60,000 nt of DNA from Takakia lepidozioides (lineage: Eukaryota; Streptophyta; Takakiopsida; Takakiales; Takakiaceae). Positions 54,965-60,000 of this stretch are shown here, one piece after another. The notes beneath the pieces were generated by a model, which had not been told where the DNA came from, did no database searches, and was given only the letters and a program-made list of their open reading frames with translations. The position numbers and the translations under genes were made by a program. The stretch is taken from contig CM060731.1 of the NCBI GenBank assembly GCA_030704615.1, positions 28,026,001-28,086,000 on the forward strand, given 5' to 3'. Positions within the stretch are counted from its first letter, which is position 1; each line of letters starts with the position of its first letter.

Positions 54965-55110
54965 CTTGAGAAGGTAGCCTAGTAGTTCAGTATTTGTGCC
55001 TTGCCTCTGCATAATCTGGGTGATCTTGGGTTCAATCCTTCAACCGTCCATTGGCCCCTCAATGGGCTCTGTGTTGAGCAGTAGGCTCTGTAAATTCATT
55101 AGAGGATAAA
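54965..55110 (+). mobile_element. SINE-like tRNA-derived element, second type
   Basis: The + strand has a tRNA-like head: A-box-like TAGCCTAGTAGTTCAG (54977-54992) and B-box-like TTGGGTTCAATCC (55027-55039), with a body ending in GGCTCTGTAAATTC and an A/T-rich tail. The body differs from the copies at 24820 and 30880, so it is either another family or a distant member. Confidence 0.5.
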
Positions 55111-55199
55111 ACAAACTATTTTTCTTTACTTTATCATAGTTTTCCTCCATCTTTTATGGTCTAGTTTCCAAAAACATTGTAGTGTTGTGTCATAATAAT

Positions 55200-58100
55200 A
55201 ACTAGGGTAGCCTATGCCGTTGGCCCAAGCGTCCATTGTTAGCTAAGTCCAAGTGCAATCCCATAGGTATCCAAGTGCATCTCCTATGTCGAGGCCCACG
55301 ATGTGTGAAGAGTAGTAATCCAATCATTGTTCCAAGAAAGCCCACTTTGCTAATTTTCACGAATTTTTGGCAACCAAAAGTACTTGAAATTCCATATCTC
55401 CCACATTGCAGGTCCAAAAATTATGAGACCAAGTCATCGAGGGCTTTCCAACAGTACCCAAATCATGGCCTCTACCCAAATCATGGCCTCTACCCAAATC
55501 ATGGCCTCTATCTAAGCCCAAGTGCAACCTCGAGTGTCCTTCCAACACTTGATTTTGTAATGTAGTTCAATTTCAGCGACCAAAATTGTTTATAATTTCA
55601 TAAGTCTCGGGCCAATCATTGTCCCAAGAAAGCCCACTTTGCTATTTTCCAACGACCAAAAAGTACTTGAAATTCTATATCTCCCACATCGTAGGTCCCA
55701 AAGTCATGAGACCAAGCCGGTGCACCCCTCTTCATCAACGGTACCAAGCACCACGGCTGAGGCCCCGCGGTTTGGGACATCTCAACGCGACAAAACTAAA
55801 CTAAACTAAACTAACTAACTAACTAACTACTTCAATTTTCATAAAGTATTAGGGTTACAGCCTATGCCATTGGCCCAAGTGTCCAATGCCATCTATGTAT
55901 CCGAAGACCCTGCAGTTTGGGAGATCTCCACTTCTAAAAAAAGCCACTTTGCTATTTTTCACGAATTTCTAGCAACCAAAAGTACTTGAAATTTCATATC
56001 TTCTATACCGACGTAGGTCCAAAAATTATGAGACCAAATCGGTGCATCCCTCCTCATCGAGGGCTTTCCAACAATACCAAACACCAGGGTTGGGGTCCCG
56101 CTTTGGGAGATTTCAACGTTACAAAATCAAACAAAACAAACAAACTACCTTGCTTCATATATTGAATAGTACCGCCTGTGCCGTTGGCCCAAGTATCCAA
56201 GAGCAATCCCCTTATATGTATCCAAACAAACTACCTTGCTTCATATATTGAATAGTACCGCCTGTGCCGTTGGCCCAAGTATCCAAGAGCAATCCCCTTA
56301 TATGTATCCAAGTGCGTCTCCTATGTCGAGACCCAAATGCAACCTCTAGGGTAGTCTGTGATGTTGGCCCAAGTGTCGAGTGTCATCTAAGCCCATTGAG
56401 TGTAAGATCTTCTATGTATATTCCCAATGCGTCTCATATGTTGAAGCCCAAGTGGTCCATGCATGAAGAATTGAAATCTAAGACCAAGTACAATTTCTTA
56501 TGTATCCCAGAGCGTCCGTCGAGGCCCAAGTGTGATCTCTAGTGTACCATATGTCGTTGGCCAATGTGTGAAGATTTGCAATCTAAGACCAAGTGCAATT
56601 TCCTATGCAAGTGCGTCTCCTATGTCGAGGCCCATCTAAGCCCAAGTGCAATCCTCTATTCATGTATCCAAGTGCATCTCCCATGTAGAGGCCCAAGTGT
56701 CCAGTGTCATCTAAGCCCAAGTGCAATCTCCTATATATCCAAGTACGTCTCCCATGTCAAGACCCAATTTATTTTTTTCCATGAATTTATTGAGTAGTAA
56801 TATATCCAATCATTATTGATATATCTCATGTCGAGGCTCCAATCATTGTTCCAAGAAAGCCCACTTGCTATATTTTGAGAATTTCCAACGACCAAAAGTA
56901 CTTGAAATTCCATACCTCCCACACTGCAGGTCCAAAAATCATGAGACCAAGCCGGTGCACCCTCCTCATCGAGGGTTTTCCAACGGTACCAAGCACCATT
57001 GTTGGGGCCCGCGGTTTGGGACATCTCAACACTACATAACAAACAAAACAAACAAACTATCTCACTTCATATATTGACTAGGGTAGCCTGTGCTGTTGGC
57101 CAAGTGTCAAGTGTCATCTAAGCCCAAGTGCAATCTCCTATGTATCCAAGTGCATCTCCTATGTTGAGGCCCAAGTGCGACCACCTCTAGGGAAGTATGT
57201 GCCATTGGGGCAAGTGTCCAGTGTCATCTAAGTCCAAGTGCAATTCTATATGCATCAAAGTGTGATTCATATGTCGAGGCCCAAATGCGACCTCTAAGGT
57301 AGCTTGTGTCATTGGCCCAAGTGTCGAGTGTCATCTAAAGCCCAAGTCTAAGATCTTTTATGTAACCCATTGCGTCTCCTATTTCGAGGCCCAAGTGCGA
57401 TCTTTAGGGTGGCCTGTACCTTTGGCCCATGTGTGAAGAATTGACCGAGTGCAATTTCCTATGTATCCCAGTGCGTCTCTTATGTCGAGGCCCAAGTGTG
57501 ACCTCTAGTGTAGCCTCTGCCGTTGGCCCAGGTATGGAGAATTGAAATCTAAGACCAAGTGCAATTTCCTATCTATCCAAGTGCGTCTCCTATCTTGAGG
57601 TCCATCTAAGCCCAAGTACAATCTTCTATTCATGTATCCAAGTGCATCTCCCATATAGAGGCCCAAGTGCCCGGTATCATCTAGCCCAAATGCAATCTCC
57701 TATGTATCCAAGTACGTCTCCCGTGTCAACGCCCAATTTGTTTTTTTTTTAATTTATTGAGTAGTAATATATCCAATCATTATTGATATAGGGTAGCCTG
57801 TGCCGTTGGCCCAAGTGTCCACTGTCACCTAAGTCCAAGTGCAATCCATGTATCCAAGTGCGTCTCCTATGGCGGGGCCCAAGTGCTACCTCTAGGGTAA
57901 CCTGTGCCGTTGGCCCAAAAGTCCCGTGTGTGAAGAATTGAAATCTAAGCCCAAGTGTAATCTCCTATGTATCCAAATGGGTATCATATGTCGAGACCCA
58001 AGTGCGACCTCTAGGGTAGCTTGTGCCCTTGGTTTTTTTCCACAGAGCCTACAACCAGATTTGAACCGGAGACCTTTCCCTTGATATCTCTCCCGTCGAG

Positions 58101-58260
58101 GCTCCAACCATTGTCCCATGAATGCCCACTTTGCCATTTTTGCTATTTTTCGTGATTTTCCAGCGACCAAAAGGACTTGGAATTCCACATCTCCCTCACC
58201 GGTGCTTGGCGCCGTTGGAAAGCCCTCGACGAGGAGGGGTGCACCAACTTGGTCTCATGA
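55200..58260. repeat. Diverged repeat array
   Basis: Two recurring blocks alternate. Block A is GGGTAGCCTGTGCCGTTGGC-CCAAGTGTC followed by TAAGCCCAAGTGCAATCTCC, TATGTATCCAAGTGCGTCTC and GTCGAGGCCCAAGTGCGACC; it occurs more than ten times. Block B, CACTTTGCTATTTTTCACGA, CGACCAAAAGTACTTGAAAT and GAGGGCTTTCCAACGGTACC, occurs about five times, the last (58140-58260) with its end inverted. An exact 86-bp tandem copy (56138-56309) and an 18-bp triplet (ACCCAAATCATGGCCTCT, 55457-55511) are embedded. No coding frame persists through it. It looks like an ageing satellite or a decayed transposon array. Confidence 0.85.
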
Positions 58261-59007
58261 TATATGTATATATGTATATATACATGAGCCGTTGATACAT
58301 AATGATTCTTATCAAAGTTTTTCCACATTTTCTTAAAACATGTTCTTAAATATAGTAATAAACTGCAGCCTCGATGATCAAGTTGACAAGAGAAGTGGCA
58401 ACGAAAACCTACAAAGGCCTTACAAGCAAACAAAAAGGGGATACCACCTAGTAGCCAATAGTTGAAGTGCATAAAACAGTAAACACAAAGCGTATTGACT
58501 CTACTGTAGTTTTAAAATTGCACATACATACATTTTGAATGTACATACTCATGACAATTCATAGTATCAATATACAAAGTAATTATCCAAGGACAATGGT
58601 GAGAGAAATTGTACAATTTCAAATGACTACTACATCAACCCCCCCCCCAGCAGAGCCTGTTAAATGCACTAAAAGATGTTAAATATAAAAGAAGAGCCCC
58701 GCACACACATGTTCCGTTATGTGCTCTTAATAGATCGCAATAACAGTTGCCATGGCTTGACAGATTCTGCTTAACGGAAGAAGAAATCTGTGCTTTGGGT
58801 CGTAACATGATCTTTCTATTAAACATGTTAAAGCCCACTTGGATGAACGATCCAGATGAAATTGAGTGATCGTCTCTCTCGTTGAAGACGCACCACAAGC
58901 GCCCATCTCTATTGTTTCAACGAGAGAGACGAGTCTAGAGGAACGCGTAGAGAGGAGCTGTCGTCCAAAATGGGGACGCAACAACAATCTAGCTTTCTCC
59001 AAACTAA
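58261..59007. other. Spacer with low-complexity runs
   Basis: Contains a (TATATG)n-like stretch at 58261-58285 and a C-run at about 58638-58647. Short frames on the - strand show no recognisable motif. No gene is supported. Confidence 0.4.
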
Positions 59008-59520
59008 ATGTTGTCGAGGGAGGAGGCTATTGATCAGGTAGCAGTACCCCCAAACCAGAAACCAAAGAGCACTAGAACTCCAAACTGGACTGTTGCAGTA
59101 CAGAACCTAGCTTTGATTTCTCTGAAGAAAAATGAGTTAAAAAAGAAGAACGCTTCTTCAAAGCATTCTGACCAATTCATTTTTGCAGCATTAAAGCAGA
59201 GATGGAAAGAAATAATAGACTATCTTGCTATTGTAACCAATTTCCCAAAGAGAGCCATGCCTCAATGTATTACTAGACCGTGGGATATCAACACCCAAAG
59301 TGAGTTCTAGAAATTGTTTACTTATATCAACAAGGAGAGTGGAGCAGGTAATCCATGGTCAATATCCAAGGCTGAGAGACAAGTTACAAATTAGCTACTT
59401 GTTAGTTTCACCAATGAGATCTTTGATGAGATGTTACCATGGTATGGAAATTATGGGAGATTTGTCTAGAATGTTCGCATTGTGGACACTATGAACAAAC
59501 CAACCTCCCATGCTTCAAGA
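59008..59520 (+). pseudogene. Trihelix (Myb/SANT)-like DNA-binding pseudogene
   Basis: One frame, read through several TAG codons, gives TPNWTVAVQNLALISLKKNE, then FIFAALKQRWKEIIDYL, AMPQCITRPWDINTQSEF, stop, KLFTYINKESGAGNPWSISK, and after another stop FTNEIFDEMLPWYGNYGRF. The spacing of Trp residues and the basic helices resemble the trihelix type of Myb/SANT domain found in plant transcription factors and in some transposon accessory proteins. Stops at about 59308, 59392 and 59467 break it. Sequence to the window end shows only short open pieces, with a coiled-coil-like tail. Confidence 0.5.
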
Positions 59521-60000
59521 GCATAGTCCATTTGCAAATGATGATTCAGTTGCTAAAGTATGCAAAGAAAGGTAGAAGAACCTCAGTATGTCCATCTTCA
59601 TCTCCTAACATGGATGAGTCTCCGGAAGTTGATACTGCCTAGTCCATGGGCATCAGACATCCCAAACAAGATTCCCAAGGTTAAGGACCATGGAAATAAG
59701 GCTCCCAGTTCCAATGGTCGTCGTCGTAGGGTCGAGAGAAAGACGAAGGAAATGTACCATTACCTCGAGGAGTCAAATAGAGGTTTATGTCAGCAGCTAC
59801 ATACACAAGCCAACAGCCATGAAGCATTTTGAAAGGAGATCATATTGCTTGAACATGAAAAGTCCTTTGATAGACGTGAAGTTGCAAATGCAGATTTTAT
59901 CACCCCTCGTGACGGCGCAATTGCTCTTGAACAGCGTCGCCTCGACTTTGAAATAGAGAAAGATAAATGGCTATGTACAAGATTTGACTCTATTGCAACC

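Noticed and set aside
55200-58260. CRISPR array
   Set aside because: Repeats are diverged, unevenly spaced and in a plant nuclear context; there are no uniform spacers or cas genes.

Overview
This is a nuclear window from a land plant, most likely a seed-free vascular plant such as a fern. The evidence is an intron-free PPR protein of the PLS type ending in a complete DYW domain, a class II KNOX homeobox gene, a plastid-type pfkB kinase, and long intergenic stretches packed with degenerate transposons. A lycophyte, bryophyte or gymnosperm is not excluded.

The left 25 kb is a transposon nest. A CACTA (En/Spm) transposase gene on the + strand (bases 1-127 and 10304-13315) is split by a Ty3/gypsy element on the - strand (127-10303); removing the insert restores the transposase frame. 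This element is the most unusual object here. Between protease and reverse transcriptase it carries a cytosine-5 DNA methyltransferase domain, and after the integrase it carries a PHD finger. A second DNA transposon with a SWIM zinc-finger transposase (- strand, about 14.85-24.35 kb) is in turn split by a chromodomain gypsy element (15371-22694) with 723-bp LTRs, a perfect 5-bp target duplication and an initiator-Met tRNA primer site. The coding regions of all four elements are broken by frameshifts or stops.

The right 35 kb is gene-bearing. A five-exon plastid pfkB kinase gene (+, 25963-29814) is followed by an unrecognised spliced gene (-, 38166-31935) and a seven-exon gene (-, 41642-39093). 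These last two were reconstructed from splice sites and matching phases and may be one locus. An intronless PPR-DYW organelle RNA editing factor (+, 42011-44107) starts head-to-head with the seven-exon gene. A six-exon class II KNOX gene (+, 49515-53250) follows; its leader is duplicated 622 bp upstream. Introns and spacers hold LINE fragments, a tRNA-derived SINE family, and a miniature LTR retrotransposon (TRIM, 32335-32708) whose LTRs contain a tRNA-like Pol III promoter. From 55.2 to 58.3 kb there is a diverged repeat array, and the window ends in a stop-ridden trihelix-like pseudogene.

The genes do not form a pathway. The coherent story is one of nested insertions and of elements carrying chromatin-related domains (methyltransferase, PHD, chromodomain).
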